NCBI GenBank assembly: GCA_964469155.1
Contig: CAYXXU010000006.1
Location: 1-64,000 of the forward strand
From: CAIWKO01 sp964469155
GTDB lineage: Bacteria > Bacteroidota > Bacteroidia > Bacteroidales > CAIWKO01
DNA length: 64,000 nt
Direction of reading: 5' to 3'
Shown here: one piece after another, positions 36,400-45,844 of the stretch
Numbering within the stretch: the first letter of the stretch is position 1
How the letters are laid out: each line of letters begins with the position of its first letter
Translations under genes and position numbers: made by a program
Notes under the pieces: generated by a model
What the model saw: only the letters and a program-made list of their open reading frames with translations
Databases searched by the model: none
What the model was told of the DNA's origin: nothing

Positions 36400-36479
36400 A
36401 AGGTAAGCTGAATTAATTTATTCAATATTAAACAAAGAACGGCTTACTCAATGCCCCATACGTTTTTTCAATGGGAGTG

Positions 36480-36510
36480 CAAAAGTATGAAATACTTTCT
36501 TATTTACAAA
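36480..36510 (-). promoter_or_regulatory. Consensus promoter of the tRNA cluster
   Basis: Minus strand TTTG (36510-36507), 19 bp, TACTTTTG (36487-36480), a perfect Bacteroidota promoter. Transcription would start near 36473, ~74 bp before tRNA-Ser, and read Ser-Pro-Arg-Met to the terminator. Confidence 0.8.
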
Positions 36511-36549
36511 GTTTTTTTTGTTTTAGGGGCATTTTACCAGAAAATCAAA

Positions 36550-37749
36550 TCAATTGGTTTTTCCGGGGTAAACCTTCAATGCCTCTTCCAGGCATTTCAT
36601 TGCCATTTTCAGGTCATCCACTTTCAGCACATAACTGATTCTTACCTCATCCTTTCCCAATCCCGGAGTTGAATAGAATCCAGTGGTCGGGGCCAGCATT
36701 ACCGTTTGTTTGTTGTACTCAAAATCTTCGAGCAACCATTGGCAGAATTTATCAGAATCGTCGATGGGTAAACGGGCTACTGCATAAAAAGCGCCTTTTG
36801 GTTTCGGACAAAAACAACCCGGTATTTTATTTATCGATTCCACTACAATATTCCTTCGTGCAATGTATTCAGACATTACATTGTCAAAGTAGGATTGCGG
36901 AGTATCAATGGCCGCTTCGGATAATACCTGGCCAAATGTAGGAGGACTTAAGCGAGCCTGTGCAAATTTCATTACCGTACTATAAATTTCCTGATTACGG
37001 GTAATAAAAGTTCCAACCCTGGCACCACAAGCGCTGTAACGTTTCGAAACAGAATCCAGTAAAATCACATTGTTATCTATTCCTTTCAGATTCATAACCG
37101 AAAAGTGTTTTTCGCCATCATAACAAAACTCTCTGTATACCTCATCAGAAAATAAATAGAGATCATATTTCAAAACCAACGAACGGAGTTCCTGCAATTC
37201 AGCTTCCGAATATAAATAACCGGTTGGGTTATTTGGATTACAAACCATAATTGCTTTGGTTTTTGAGGTTATCAGTTTTTCGAATTCGCTGATAGCAGGT
37301 AAAGCAAACCCATTCTCTATATTTGAAATGACAGGTTTTACGACCACTCCGGCAGTTATGGCAAATCCATTGTAATTTGCGTAGAAAGGTTCAGGAATAA
37401 TAACTTCATCACCCGGGTCCATGCAGGTCATAAAAGCGAATAAAATACCTTCGGAACCTCCGTTTGTGACAATGATTTGGTTTTCGTTGATATCGATGTC
37501 GCATTTCTTATAATATTCCACCAGTTTTTTCCGGTACGATATCATTCCGGCTGAATGACTATATTCTACCACCTTTATGGAAGTATTTTTCAATGCCTCC
37601 ATGGCTCCAACCGGAGTTTCGATGTCGGGTTGACCTATGTTCAAATGATACACTTTAATGCCTTTACTTTTGGCAACTTCTGAGTATGGAACTAATTTTC
37701 TGATGGGTGAGGCTGGCATGGAAATGCCTTTTGTTGAAATTTTTGGCAT
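36550..37749 (-). CDS. Class I/II PLP-dependent aminotransferase (AspC-like)
   Basis: 399 residues. Substrate-side N-terminus SMPASPIRKLVPYSEVAKSKGIKVYHLNIGQPDIETP, NGGSEGILFAFMT (PLP phosphate), NPNNPTGYLYS, SDEVYREFCYDG, and the Schiff-base lysine in LLDSVSKRYSACGARVG. The fold-type I aminotransferase family includes aspartate and aromatic aminotransferases; the exact amino acid is not readable. Cytosolic. It stands alone between the tRNA promoter and the terminator of the DUF1573 genes. Confidence 0.92.
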   Translation of the reverse strand: MPKISTKGISMPASPIRKLVPYSEVAKSKGIKVYHLNIGQPDIETPVGAMEALKNTSIKVVEYSHSAGMISYRKKLVEYYKKCDIDINENQIIVTNGGSEGILFAFMTCMDPGDEVIIPEPFYANYNGFAITAGVVVKPVISNIENGFALPAISEFEKLITSKTKAIMVCNPNNPTGYLYSEAELQELRSLVLKYDLYLFSDEVYREFCYDGEKHFSVMNLKGIDNNVILLDSVSKRYSACGARVGTFITRNQEIYSTVMKFAQARLSPPTFGQVLSEAAIDTPQSYFDNVMSEYIARRNIVVESINKIPGCFCPKPKGAFYAVARLPIDDSDKFCQWLLEDFEYNKQTVMLAPTTGFYSTPGLGKDEVRISYVLKVDDLKMAMKCLEEALKVYPGKTN

Positions 37750-37776
37750 GTTTACAAACTTAAATGAATAAAAAAA

Positions 37777-37797
37777 ACCGGTAATAAAATTACCGGT
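37777..37797 (-). terminator. Terminator behind the DUF1573 genes
   Basis: Perfect 9-bp stem accggtaat/attaccggt with a 3-nt loop, followed on the minus strand by eight T. It separates the DUF1573 pair from the aminotransferase gene on the same strand. Confidence 0.9.
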
Positions 37798-37846
37798 GCA
37801 AATTTTTAACTTTTTTTTGAATAAAAGTGCAAAAATCCTTTTTTAT

Positions 37847-38245
37847 TTACTTTGCATTGACAGTTCCCTTTATGGTTATCACAACCGAAGAGTTGGTGGC
37901 ATTCGAAATTACCGTTATAGTCTTACTAAAGGTTCCAATATTATTGGTATTATACCCGATATTAATAACTCCGCTCTGACCCGGCAGTATGGGTTCTTTA
38001 CTCCAGGTTGGGGTTGTACAACCGCATGATTTTCGAACATCAGATAGAATTAATGGTTCATTACCGGTATTCTTGAATTTAAATACACAATCGCCGTTGG
38101 CACCCTGTATAATGGTTCCATAATCATGTTCCAGGTTCTCGAAAGTTATTTCCGGACCATCAGCTTTTTTTACGGTCGAAGTTTGGGCTTGTGCTGCAAA
38201 GGCAACAAATAAAAACATTGCAAAAATTAAAGTCAGTTTTTTCAT
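37847..38245 (-). CDS. DUF1573 domain protein (second of a tandem pair)
   Basis: 132 residues: signal peptide (MKKLTLIFAMFLFVAFAAQAQ) plus one DUF1573 domain (ITFENLEHDYGTIIQGANGDCVFKFKNTGNEPLILSDVRKSCGCTTP ... LPGQSGVINIGYNTNNIGTFSKTITVISN). The Ig-like fold with the conserved SCGC pair is typical. Exported; function unknown. It follows a paralogue by 36 bp. Confidence 0.92.
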   Translation of the reverse strand: MKKLTLIFAMFLFVAFAAQAQTSTVKKADGPEITFENLEHDYGTIIQGANGDCVFKFKNTGNEPLILSDVRKSCGCTTPTWSKEPILPGQSGVINIGYNTNNIGTFSKTITVISNATNSSVVITIKGTVNAK

Positions 38246-38281
38246 GATATTTGTTAATTGAAATTTATATTTGGTTAATAA

Positions 38282-38725
38282 TTAATTGGCAGAGGGTGTA
38301 AATCCATTGTTTATTACCTTTTCAGGTAATATTTCGTTTGGTTTTTGAATTACATTTCCTTTAATATTCAACATAAGGGTGGCTTCAGTGGCATTAGATA
38401 CTACCGTGATTTGCTTACTGATGGTTCCCAATCGCTTTGTATCGTAAGTTACCTGTATTGAAGAAGTTTGTCCCGGAAGTATAGGATCTTTTGGCCATTT
38501 GGGGACAGTGCAACCACAGGAAGATCTCACACTAGAGAGGATCAGGGGCTCGTCGCCTTCGTTCTTAAAAATAAAATTACAACTTCCGTCAGCACCCTGA
38601 TAAATGGTTCCATAATCGTAAACCTGTGATTCAAATTTTATCACCGGTCCTTTAGATTGCTGAGCAAAGGAGCTATATGAGAACAATGAAACAAAAAGAA
38701 AACTGCAAAAGATAAACCTTTTCAT
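38282..38725 (-). CDS. DUF1573 domain protein (first of a tandem pair)
   Basis: 147 residues from the ATG at 38725, where a signal peptide starts (MKRFIFCSFLFVSLFSYSSFAQ); the open frame upstream is AT-rich leader. One DUF1573 domain follows (VIKFESQVYDYGTIYQGADGSCNFIFKNEGDEPLILSSVRSSCGCTVP), then a tail (PNEILPEKVINNGFTPSAN) absent from the paralogue. The two genes clearly arose by duplication. Exported, unknown role. Confidence 0.9.
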   Translation of the reverse strand: MKRFIFCSFLFVSLFSYSSFAQQSKGPVIKFESQVYDYGTIYQGADGSCNFIFKNEGDEPLILSSVRSSCGCTVPKWPKDPILPGQTSSIQVTYDTKRLGTISKQITVVSNATEATLMLNIKGNVIQKPNEILPEKVINNGFTPSAN

Positions 38726-38854
38726 AAAAACTATTTTACTAACGGGCAAAATTACAAAGAAAAAATAAAAACAATGAAATTTTTTAGATAATTTCTTTTT
38801 CAAATAATATGCCAAATTAATGAAACGAAGAATTTAATTAAAAAACTGGGAGTC

Positions 38855-40078
38855 TCAGATTTTAAATTTGTACAGTTTCTTGTACTCCTGATTATACTTC
38901 TCCTTATAGAGGAAATAAACTACATCATCATAAACTTTTATCTTTTCGATAAAAACAAAAGCAGGTATTGAAACTGACTGAACAATTTTACCGCTATTGA
39001 TATCTACTTCCTTTAAAGTAGAAAGACCATTTTTGCGAAATACGAAGTATACTTTTGAACCTGCGTTGTCAACCAGCAATTCACCGGCAAAGCTTTTATC
39101 CTGCTGAAAACTGATATCGTATTTCCCTATTGGGTCAGCATTTGCGGAATATTTCTCAATTTTTGATTCAATAAAATTAAACAATACCAGGGTATCCTCC
39201 AAACAAACCAAGGGTGCATAGACCGGCCGCAGCATGATCAATTGCTGAAACCTGATATCTTCTTCCTTTCCATCGAAATAATATCCCTTCCGGTTTCTTT
39301 TAAGGTTATCGGCATCAACTATTTTTTTAAAACAATTCAGGGTATCGTTGATTTGCTCGTAATTAAAATAATCGATTTCCTGATGGTTGTTGTACGATCC
39401 CTTCAGATAATACCGGGTACCCGACTGCCCCAACACTACATTGTTCACGGCGTCATAATCGGCGATATCGACCGGATCGGAAAGGTATAATCCGGTGGAA
39501 TCAAAATTCACTGCCCAGGCAACCGTTTTGGTATAAAGAAAAACTCTTCCTGTATAGTCTTTACATAGCTTAACCGGTTTGGAAACTTCCACTCGTGAAA
39601 GCGTATCGCCATTAAGATCAATGAGCAAAAGCACCGGAGTCAGGAAACTTTGGTTTTCGAATGCCAAAACTATCATCCTGTCGGCATAAAATTCAAAATC
39701 CATAATGTGGTAATGTTTATCAGGCATCACCTGTAACGGAACATTCACAGAAATTTCTACCGCTTTCAGATCAAAAGATTTGCTTGTTAAAACAAATTTT
39801 TGGGTATTTCGGACATCGGTTATCAAAACCTCTTTCGTATAATACGAAATGTGCCGTAGTTGAAGTTTGGCAGGCAGGCTGCTGTGCGAAAAAGAAAAAA
39901 AACCATTTTCGTCCGTTACTGCCTTGGCAGAATTATCATCATTGATGATTTCAACCTGTTGCACAGGCGACCGGGTTACTGAGTCGTAAATATATCCCCT
40001 GATCTGAACATTCTGGGATAGTGCAACAAAATTGATGATACAACTTAATAAGACGAGTATGGTTTTTTTTCTGATCAT
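38855..40078 (-). CDS. Exported protein: carboxypeptidase-regulatory-like domain plus beta-propeller
   Basis: 407 residues from ATG 40078 (MIRKKTILVLLSCIINFVALSQ signal peptide). Residues ~22-110 are a carboxypeptidase-regulatory-like sandwich (QIRGYIYDSVTRSPVQQVEIIND ... DENGFFSFSHSSLPAKL). The rest is repeating beta-rich sequence (FEFYADRMIVLAFE, LLIDLNGDTLSRVEVS, GRVFLYTKTVAWAVNFDSTG), consistent with a six-bladed propeller. I do not recognise a specific family. It lies 48 bp behind the plug-only TonB protein on the same strand and is probably cotranscribed, suggesting a surface or periplasmic partner role. Confidence 0.7.
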   Translation of the reverse strand: MIRKKTILVLLSCIINFVALSQNVQIRGYIYDSVTRSPVQQVEIINDDNSAKAVTDENGFFSFSHSSLPAKLQLRHISYYTKEVLITDVRNTQKFVLTSKSFDLKAVEISVNVPLQVMPDKHYHIMDFEFYADRMIVLAFENQSFLTPVLLLIDLNGDTLSRVEVSKPVKLCKDYTGRVFLYTKTVAWAVNFDSTGLYLSDPVDIADYDAVNNVVLGQSGTRYYLKGSYNNHQEIDYFNYEQINDTLNCFKKIVDADNLKRNRKGYYFDGKEEDIRFQQLIMLRPVYAPLVCLEDTLVLFNFIESKIEKYSANADPIGKYDISFQQDKSFAGELLVDNAGSKVYFVFRKNGLSTLKEVDINSGKIVQSVSIPAFVFIEKIKVYDDVVYFLYKEKYNQEYKKLYKFKI

Positions 40079-40126
40079 GGCAAAAAAGATAATCAACCCA
40101 TTAATAAAACTATTATTGCAAGTGCT

Positions 40127-40822
40127 TTACCTGTCGAAAAAGCTCTTGGTTTCTATCACAATGCAGCCACCGGTAAAATCGCCATACTGTGCAGGAACAC
40201 CCCCAGTATAAACCGCCAGGCTACCAATAGCACCGGAGGGAACATGAGCCTGTCCGTCAGATGATTTTACCCCATCTACGATATACACAAAATTATCGTT
40301 TCGTGAACCTCTGAAATAAATTTCGTCACGTTCGGTCACATAAATTTCCGAAGTCAGTTTACTGAGAACACTTACAAGATTTTTGTTTCCGGCCATGTCT
40401 TTCAATTCATCCCCGCGGATAAAAGTTATCGGGATAGGTCTGATCAACGGATCTCTTTGACCAAAAATCTCAGCAGGTTTGCCGTCAATCATTATGCCTT
40501 CGTTTGACACATAAAGATCGTCCATACGGGTCATATTTCCGGGATTAACTACCACATCATTAATAGTATCCGATTTATATCCCATATAGGATATAATCAC
40601 AGTGTACTTGCCCGACGAGAGGGATTTAACCGAATAATCACCGTTATGATCCGTAACAGTTCCTGTGGTGATTATTCCGTTCTTTACAATAACATAGGCG
40701 CCGGGAAGAGATAGTTTTGAAGCATTATCAAACAATCTCCCTTTAATCTCACCGGTTCCCTGTGCATAAGTTTGTGCAATCAATATTATTATTGCTGCAC
40801 CAAAAGCGATTAATTTTTTCAT
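40127..40822 (-). CDS. Plug-only TonB receptor-like protein without barrel
   Basis: 231 residues. Signal peptide MKKLIAFGAAIIILIAQTYAQ, a carboxypeptidase-regulatory-like domain (GEIKGRLFDNASKLSLPGAYVIVKNG, residues ~22-105), then a TonB plug domain (PIPITFIRGDELKDMAGNKNLVSVLSKL ... EIYFRGSRNDNFVYIVDGVKSSDG ... GAIGSLAVYTGGVPAQYGDFTGGCIVIETK). The frame ends normally just where a receptor would begin its barrel; no barrel-like sequence lies downstream. A stand-alone plug may be a regulator or a periplasmic adaptor (inference). Next gene in the operon: the propeller protein. Confidence 0.8.
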   Translation of the reverse strand: MKKLIAFGAAIIILIAQTYAQGTGEIKGRLFDNASKLSLPGAYVIVKNGIITTGTVTDHNGDYSVKSLSSGKYTVIISYMGYKSDTINDVVVNPGNMTRMDDLYVSNEGIMIDGKPAEIFGQRDPLIRPIPITFIRGDELKDMAGNKNLVSVLSKLTSEIYVTERDEIYFRGSRNDNFVYIVDGVKSSDGQAHVPSGAIGSLAVYTGGVPAQYGDFTGGCIVIETKSFFDR

Positions 40823-40904
40823 AAGCGTGTTTTTTTAAGGTTAATATTAATTTCAAATTCAGGTGTTAAATTACAATAATCCGAAAGGGATTGTTATGGT
40901 AAAT

Positions 40905-40958
40905 CAGTTAACGGTAGGATAATTTCAGTTAACGGTAGGTTTTTGCCAGTTAACGGTA
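40905..40958. promoter_or_regulatory. Three direct repeats cagttaacggta spaced 21 bp
   Basis: Identical 12-mers begin at 40905, 40926 and 40947, exactly two helical turns apart, in the 244-bp gap between the divergent plug protein gene and tatA. Each contains the palindrome GTTAAC. This looks like a regulator binding cluster for one or both genes. Confidence 0.65.
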
Positions 40959-41041
40959 AAGCGCATTTTTAAAAACGTAAAAAAAACAACTCCCGCTGAT
41001 ACAAAAAGTCATTAAATAAAAATCACTGTTTAAAATTTATT

Positions 41042-41049
41042 TATCTTTG
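41042..41049 (+). promoter_or_regulatory. -7 promoter box (TATCTTTG) of tatA
   Basis: Perfect TAnnTTTG, 17 bp before the ATG at 41067. The -33 element is not clear, which would fit activator dependence through the iterons upstream. Confidence 0.5.
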
Positions 41050-41066
41050 AATAAAATTTAATCACT

Positions 41067-41300
41067 ATGCAGATTTCTTCAATTTTATTAGGAATCATCG
41101 GAGGTCAGGAGATTATTCTAATTTTGATTATCATCCTCGTTTTGTTTGGCGGAAAAAAAATCCCTGAACTGATGCGCGGCCTGGGAAAAGGTGTTAATGA
41201 GTATAAGAAAGCCAAAAATGAAGTACTGGAAGATATAGGCGACCCATCCAAAGAACAACCTTCAAAATCCGCGAACACCGACAATAAAGAAGCCCATTAA
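41067..41300 (+). CDS. tatA: Twin-arginine translocase subunit TatA/E
   Basis: 77 residues. One N-terminal membrane helix (GGQEIILILIIILVLFGGKKIPEL) with the FG hinge, then an amphipathic helix (MRGLGKGVNEYKKAKNEVLED) and a polar tail. This is the classic TatA shape; TatA oligomers form the pore for folded proteins with twin-arginine signals. tatC follows after 8 bp, so the pair forms an operon. No TatB is visible; TatA usually does both jobs in this phylum. Confidence 0.93.
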   Translation: MQISSILLGIIGGQEIILILIIILVLFGGKKIPELMRGLGKGVNEYKKAKNEVLEDIGDPSKEQPSKSANTDNKEAH

Positions 41301-41308
41301 TCTTTTTC

Positions 41309-42145
41309 ATGTATCGCTTCTTCTTTAAAAAACTTTCTGAGAAAACAGAAGATCAAACCTTCTGGGATCATGCAGATGTTTTAAGGATATATCTGATACG
41401 TTCCATCCTCCTTATTTTTCTTTTTGCAATTACCGCTTTCTTTTTCAAAGATTTTATCTTCAATGCTATCATTATGGGGCCCAAACACCCCGATTTCATT
41501 ACCTACCGTTTGTTATGCTCGCTGGGCAAACAGTTTCATGTAGATTCTTTGTGTTTTAAAGAAATCCCTTTTAACTTAATCAATATTGAGCTGGGCGGAC
41601 AGTTTCGCTGGCACATGATCATTTCTATCGTAACCGGTATCATCATTGGGTTTCCATTCATTTTATACCAGTTGTGGTTGTTTGTTAAACCGGCTCTCAG
41701 GCCCTCTGAACTAAAAAATTCACGGGGCACATTATTCTATATTACGGCTTTATTTAGCCTGGGAGTTCTGTTCGGATATTATATCATACTTCCTTTGACC
41801 ATTAATTTTCTGGCCAACTACGAACTAAGTACCGATATTAAAAACCAGATCACCATTGCATCTTATATCTCTACCGCCACCTGGTTGCCTATTTCAACCG
41901 GATTGGTATTCGAATTGCCTGTTCTTGTGTTTTTTCTGGCCAAGATCGGGCTGATCACAGCCAAATTTTTAAGACGAAACCGAAAATATTCCATTGTCTT
42001 AATTCTCATCCTTGCCGGTATCATCACACCATCCACCGATATGTTCAGCCAGATATTGGTAGCATTGCCGCTGTATGCCTTATACGAAGTAAGTATCAGC
42101 ATAGCAGCCAGGATCAATAAAAAACAAAGGCTGCAAGAAATTTAA
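41309..42145 (+). CDS. tatC: Twin-arginine translocase subunit TatC
   Basis: 278 residues with six membrane helices. Family segments: the N-terminal DHADVLRIYLIRSILLIFLF, FPFILYQLWLFVKPALRPSEL and a C-terminal SPTP-like hinge (GIITPSTDMFSQILVALPLYALYEVSI). TatC recognises the twin-arginine signal peptide. A 30-residue insertion between helices 1 and 2 (GPKHPDFITYRLLCSLGKQFHVDSL) is typical of Bacteroidota TatC. Operon with tatA. Confidence 0.95.
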   Translation: MYRFFFKKLSEKTEDQTFWDHADVLRIYLIRSILLIFLFAITAFFFKDFIFNAIIMGPKHPDFITYRLLCSLGKQFHVDSLCFKEIPFNLINIELGGQFRWHMIISIVTGIIIGFPFILYQLWLFVKPALRPSELKNSRGTLFYITALFSLGVLFGYYIILPLTINFLANYELSTDIKNQITIASYISTATWLPISTGLVFELPVLVFFLAKIGLITAKFLRRNRKYSIVLILILAGIITPSTDMFSQILVALPLYALYEVSISIAARINKKQRLQEI

Positions 42146-42270
42146 CAGGCCATCATTTCCAAAAACAGCCCTGCAAAAACCTTATTCCGGTGATGGCACG
42201 TTAAAAAAAGGTTAATCACCTATTATATTCGGCAACTTCTCTATTTTTACAAAAAATTAATCCAACCTAC

Positions 42271-45200
42271 ATGAAAAAAATTTTCACTACAATTTGTCTG
42301 CTTATTATTTCCACAGTTTTGTTTTCACAGGTTTATGAAGGCCGCAATGCTGAAAAGTTCGTAAAAGGAAGCCAGATGGTAAGGTTTTCCGGAAATACCG
42401 AAAATCCAACTTACATACGATTGAACAGCGCTTCGCAACCCGCTTATTACGAGCTGCAAACCTGGCTAAGTGCTACCTTCAACCTGACAGCCGGTTCCGG
42501 AATGGTTCTCCTCAGCAAAGAAACCGATCAAATCGGCTACGAGCATTTCAGATATCAGCAAACCATCAATAACATTCCCATACGCGAGGCTATATTCATC
42601 ATCCATGTGCAGCAGGGCAAAATAATATCTTTCAACGGAACCCTTTTCAGTGCACCTTCGGTTCAGAATCACATAACCCTCAGTGAAGATGAGGCTTTGC
42701 AATCGGCCCTGACCATGGTGCATGCTTCGGAATATATGTGGCAGAGCAATGGTAATGAGGCCTGGCTAAAAGAATTTACCGGCAAAGCCGATGCCACCTA
42801 TTTCCCCAAAGCTGTCAAAGAGATAGTGTATAATCCACAGGCAAAATCATTCCGTACGGCTTATAAATTCGATATCTATGCCAGCAGACCCCTTTCGCGT
42901 CAGGATGTTTATATTGATGCTGAAACCGGAAAGTTATTGAAAAAACTCAACACCCTGCATACCGGCGATGCTCATGGCACAGCAGTTACCAAATACAGCG
43001 GCACGAAACCCATCACTACCGATTCGCTTTCAACTACTTCGTTCCGCTTGCGCGAAACCGGCAGGGGCAACGGCATCAGAACCTATAATATGCTCACCGG
43101 TACCGATTACGCATCGGCAGTAGATTTCACTGATGCTGATAATTACTGGAACAACACCGCCAATATGGACAATGCAGCCGGCGATGCCCATTGGGGAGCA
43201 GAAATGACCTACGACTATTTTTATCTGAAACACGGACGCAACAGCATCGACGGTAATGGATTCGCTTTGTACAGTTATATTCATTATGATGTGGCCTACG
43301 GAAATGCCTTTTGGGATGGCCAACGCATGACATACGGCGATGGCAGTAACAACAATCCATTCACAACACTTGATATTTGCGGACACGAAATCACCCACGG
43401 GCTCGATTCGTACACCGCTAATCTCGATTATGCCGACGAATCGGGTGCTATGAACGAAGGCTTCAGCGATATTTTCGGAACCGCCATTGAATTTTATGGG
43501 AAACCCTCCACAGCCAACTGGACCTGCGGCGAAGATATAGGAATGATAATACGTAATCTGGCCAACCCCAATGCCACGCAAAACCCCGACACCTATCTGG
43601 GAACTTACTGGGACCTGGCACAGGAAGTACATGCCAACAGCACCGTTCTGAGCCACTGGTATTACAGGGTTTGTCAGGGAGGAAGTGGAACTAACGATTT
43701 AGGCCATGCATTTTCTGTAACAGGCATAGGGATGACAAAGGCAAACAACATAGCTTTCCGTATGCTGACTGTTTATCTGACCAGTACCTCTGATTATGCC
43801 GATGCACGTTTCTATGCCATACAGGCAGCCACCGACCTCTTTGGAGGCTGCACCCCCGAAGTAGAAACCGTTACCAATGCCATGTATGCTGTCGGAATTG
43901 GCGCTGCCTATGTTCCCACCGTTGTGGTTGATTTTGATGCCAACAACACCATCAGCTGTTCGGCACCCATCTCGGTTCAGTTTATCAACCAAAGTACCAA
44001 TGCCACCAATTTTATATGGAACTTTGGCGACGGAGGCACCTCCACCCTGCAAAACCCCAGCCATACCTATAATGCTTTGGGAACCTATAATGTAAAACTC
44101 AAGGGACAAAGCGCCGGTTGCGGATCTGATTCACTCACTCAAAATGCCTTTGTTAGCATTGCCACCACCAACTCCAACTATGCCAGTATTCCTGCCAATG
44201 AAACCGGAACCACGCTTACCTGCTGCACAGGCACACTATTTGATAGCGGCGAAACAAACGACTACAGCAACAACACCGACGGTGTAATTACCATTGCACC
44301 CTCAGGAGCTTCTTCTTTAATGCTCACCTTTACGTCTTTCAGTTTCGAATCGGGCTACGATTACCTTTATATATACAACGGCCCGTCAACCTCATCGCCT
44401 CTCATAGGGCAATATGACGGAACCAATCTGCCCAATGGCGGTGTGATCCAATCCACCGGAGGAGCCATCACACTGCGTCAGACCACCGATGGCGGCGTTA
44501 CCGCATCCGGATTTGCCCTTACCTGGCAATGCAGCATGCCATCGTCGCCGCCGCAAAGTAATTTCTATGCCGCCGAAACATCTACCTGCACAGGTGTGAT
44601 ACATTTTCATGATATGACCGTCAATGGCCCGGCATCCTGGCTTTGGAACTTCGGCGACGGCAATACCTCAACCCTGCAAAATCCGGTTCATGCATATCAG
44701 GCAAACGGCGTGTATACCGTGAAACTAAAAACCACCAATGCTTTCGGGGCCGACTCTACCGTCAAAATCAGCTATATCAACGTTAACAACCTTCCCGCCC
44801 TCCCGGCCGCAACGCCCGGCAACGCCTGCGATTCCAGCACCATCACCCTGACGGCCACCGGAAACGGGCAACTCAACTGGTACGACGCCCTGACCGACGG
44901 AACCCTGCTTGGCACAGGACCTACCTTTGTTACCCCTGTGCTCTATTCCACCACCACCTTCTATGTAGAAGATAAAATGGTGTCTCCTTCGCAATATGTA
45001 GGTAAAACCGACAACTCAGGCAGCGGATCGAATTACAACAGCGCAACCAACACACACTACGAAATATTCAATTGCTATCAGCCTGTCACCCTGGTTTCGG
45101 TGAAAGTATATGCCGAAGGCGACGGCAATCGTACCATTCAACTGCGCGACAGCAGCCAGTCGGTGCTGCAATCGGCCTCCGTATATATTCCAGACGGAGA

Positions 45201-45741
45201 AAGCCGTATCAACCTCAATTTCGCCCTGCCGGTGCAGCAAAGCCTGCAATTGGTGTGCACCGGAGCACCCAACTTGTTCCGAAACAATAATGGGTCAGCC
45301 ACCTATCCTTACACGATAGCTGGTCTGCTAAAGATCACCGAATCGAGCGCCTCGAAACCGCCATACAACGTTACGGGCAATTACTACTATTTCTACGATT
45401 GGGAAGTAAAAGAAACCGAATGCGCCAGTCCCCGTGTGCCCGTAGTGGCCACTATTGTGGAATGCAACGGCATAGCCGAAAACAATGAAAATAGCCGTTT
45501 TGCCGTTTATCCCAATCCTGCCACCGAAACCCTCACGGTCGAATTTTCTTCCGCACTGCCACAACCATATACCCTCACCCTTTACGATGTGATAGGCAAA
45601 ACCGTCTGTAGCAGCAGCATTAATGCTGTCAGCGGAACCAACCTCCACAAAATATCACTAATCAATGTAAGGCCTGGAGTATATTTCATCAACCTGATAA
45701 GCAGTTCGATTAATAGAACGGAGAAGGTGGTGGTGAAATAG
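42271..45741 (+). CDS. Secreted M4 (thermolysin-like) metalloprotease with PKD, CUB and T9SS domains
   Basis: 1156 residues. Signal peptide (MKKIFTTICLLIISTVLFSQ); FTP/PepSY propeptide (residues ~35-235); M4 catalytic domain with zinc site H372-EITH-376 and Glu396 in NEGFSDIFG, and His479 in DLGHAF. Then PKD domain 1 (~551-630, FIWNFGDGGTSTLQNP), a CUB domain (~640-755, CCTGTLFDSGETNDYSNNTDG), PKD domain 2 (~765-840, WLWNFGDGNTSTLQNP), an Ig-like domain (~846-910) and a T9SS type A domain (~1085-1156, VYPNPATETLTVEF). It is a secreted endopeptidase, activated by propeptide removal. GC-rich codons; own terminator downstream. Confidence 0.95.
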   Translation: MKKIFTTICLLIISTVLFSQVYEGRNAEKFVKGSQMVRFSGNTENPTYIRLNSASQPAYYELQTWLSATFNLTAGSGMVLLSKETDQIGYEHFRYQQTINNIPIREAIFIIHVQQGKIISFNGTLFSAPSVQNHITLSEDEALQSALTMVHASEYMWQSNGNEAWLKEFTGKADATYFPKAVKEIVYNPQAKSFRTAYKFDIYASRPLSRQDVYIDAETGKLLKKLNTLHTGDAHGTAVTKYSGTKPITTDSLSTTSFRLRETGRGNGIRTYNMLTGTDYASAVDFTDADNYWNNTANMDNAAGDAHWGAEMTYDYFYLKHGRNSIDGNGFALYSYIHYDVAYGNAFWDGQRMTYGDGSNNNPFTTLDICGHEITHGLDSYTANLDYADESGAMNEGFSDIFGTAIEFYGKPSTANWTCGEDIGMIIRNLANPNATQNPDTYLGTYWDLAQEVHANSTVLSHWYYRVCQGGSGTNDLGHAFSVTGIGMTKANNIAFRMLTVYLTSTSDYADARFYAIQAATDLFGGCTPEVETVTNAMYAVGIGAAYVPTVVVDFDANNTISCSAPISVQFINQSTNATNFIWNFGDGGTSTLQNPSHTYNALGTYNVKLKGQSAGCGSDSLTQNAFVSIATTNSNYASIPANETGTTLTCCTGTLFDSGETNDYSNNTDGVITIAPSGASSLMLTFTSFSFESGYDYLYIYNGPSTSSPLIGQYDGTNLPNGGVIQSTGGAITLRQTTDGGVTASGFALTWQCSMPSSPPQSNFYAAETSTCTGVIHFHDMTVNGPASWLWNFGDGNTSTLQNPVHAYQANGVYTVKLKTTNAFGADSTVKISYINVNNLPALPAATPGNACDSSTITLTATGNGQLNWYDALTDGTLLGTGPTFVTPVLYSTTTFYVEDKMVSPSQYVGKTDNSGSGSNYNSATNTHYEIFNCYQPVTLVSVKVYAEGDGNRTIQLRDSSQSVLQSASVYIPDGESRINLNFALPVQQSLQLVCTGAPNLFRNNNGSATYPYTIAGLLKITESSASKPPYNVTGNYYYFYDWEVKETECASPRVPVVATIVECNGIAENNENSRFAVYPNPATETLTVEFSSALPQPYTLTLYDVIGKTVCSSSINAVSGTNLHKISLINVRPGVYFINLISSSINRTEKVVVK

Positions 45742-45783
45742 CCGGAAGTTGGAAGACCGAAGATAAGAAGTAAAAAAAACTCA

Positions 45784-45812
45784 AAAGGCCTGCCGGATTG
45801 GCGGGCCTTTTT
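45784..45812 (+). terminator. Terminator of the M4 protease gene
   Basis: Hairpin aaaggcctgcc / ggcgggccttt (one G-T pair, loop ggatt) followed by T. Stem sequence resembles the hairpins at 19321 and 19395. Confidence 0.88.
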
Positions 45813-45844
45813 ATTAAGGGTAATAGTGCCTCTATAAAAATTTT

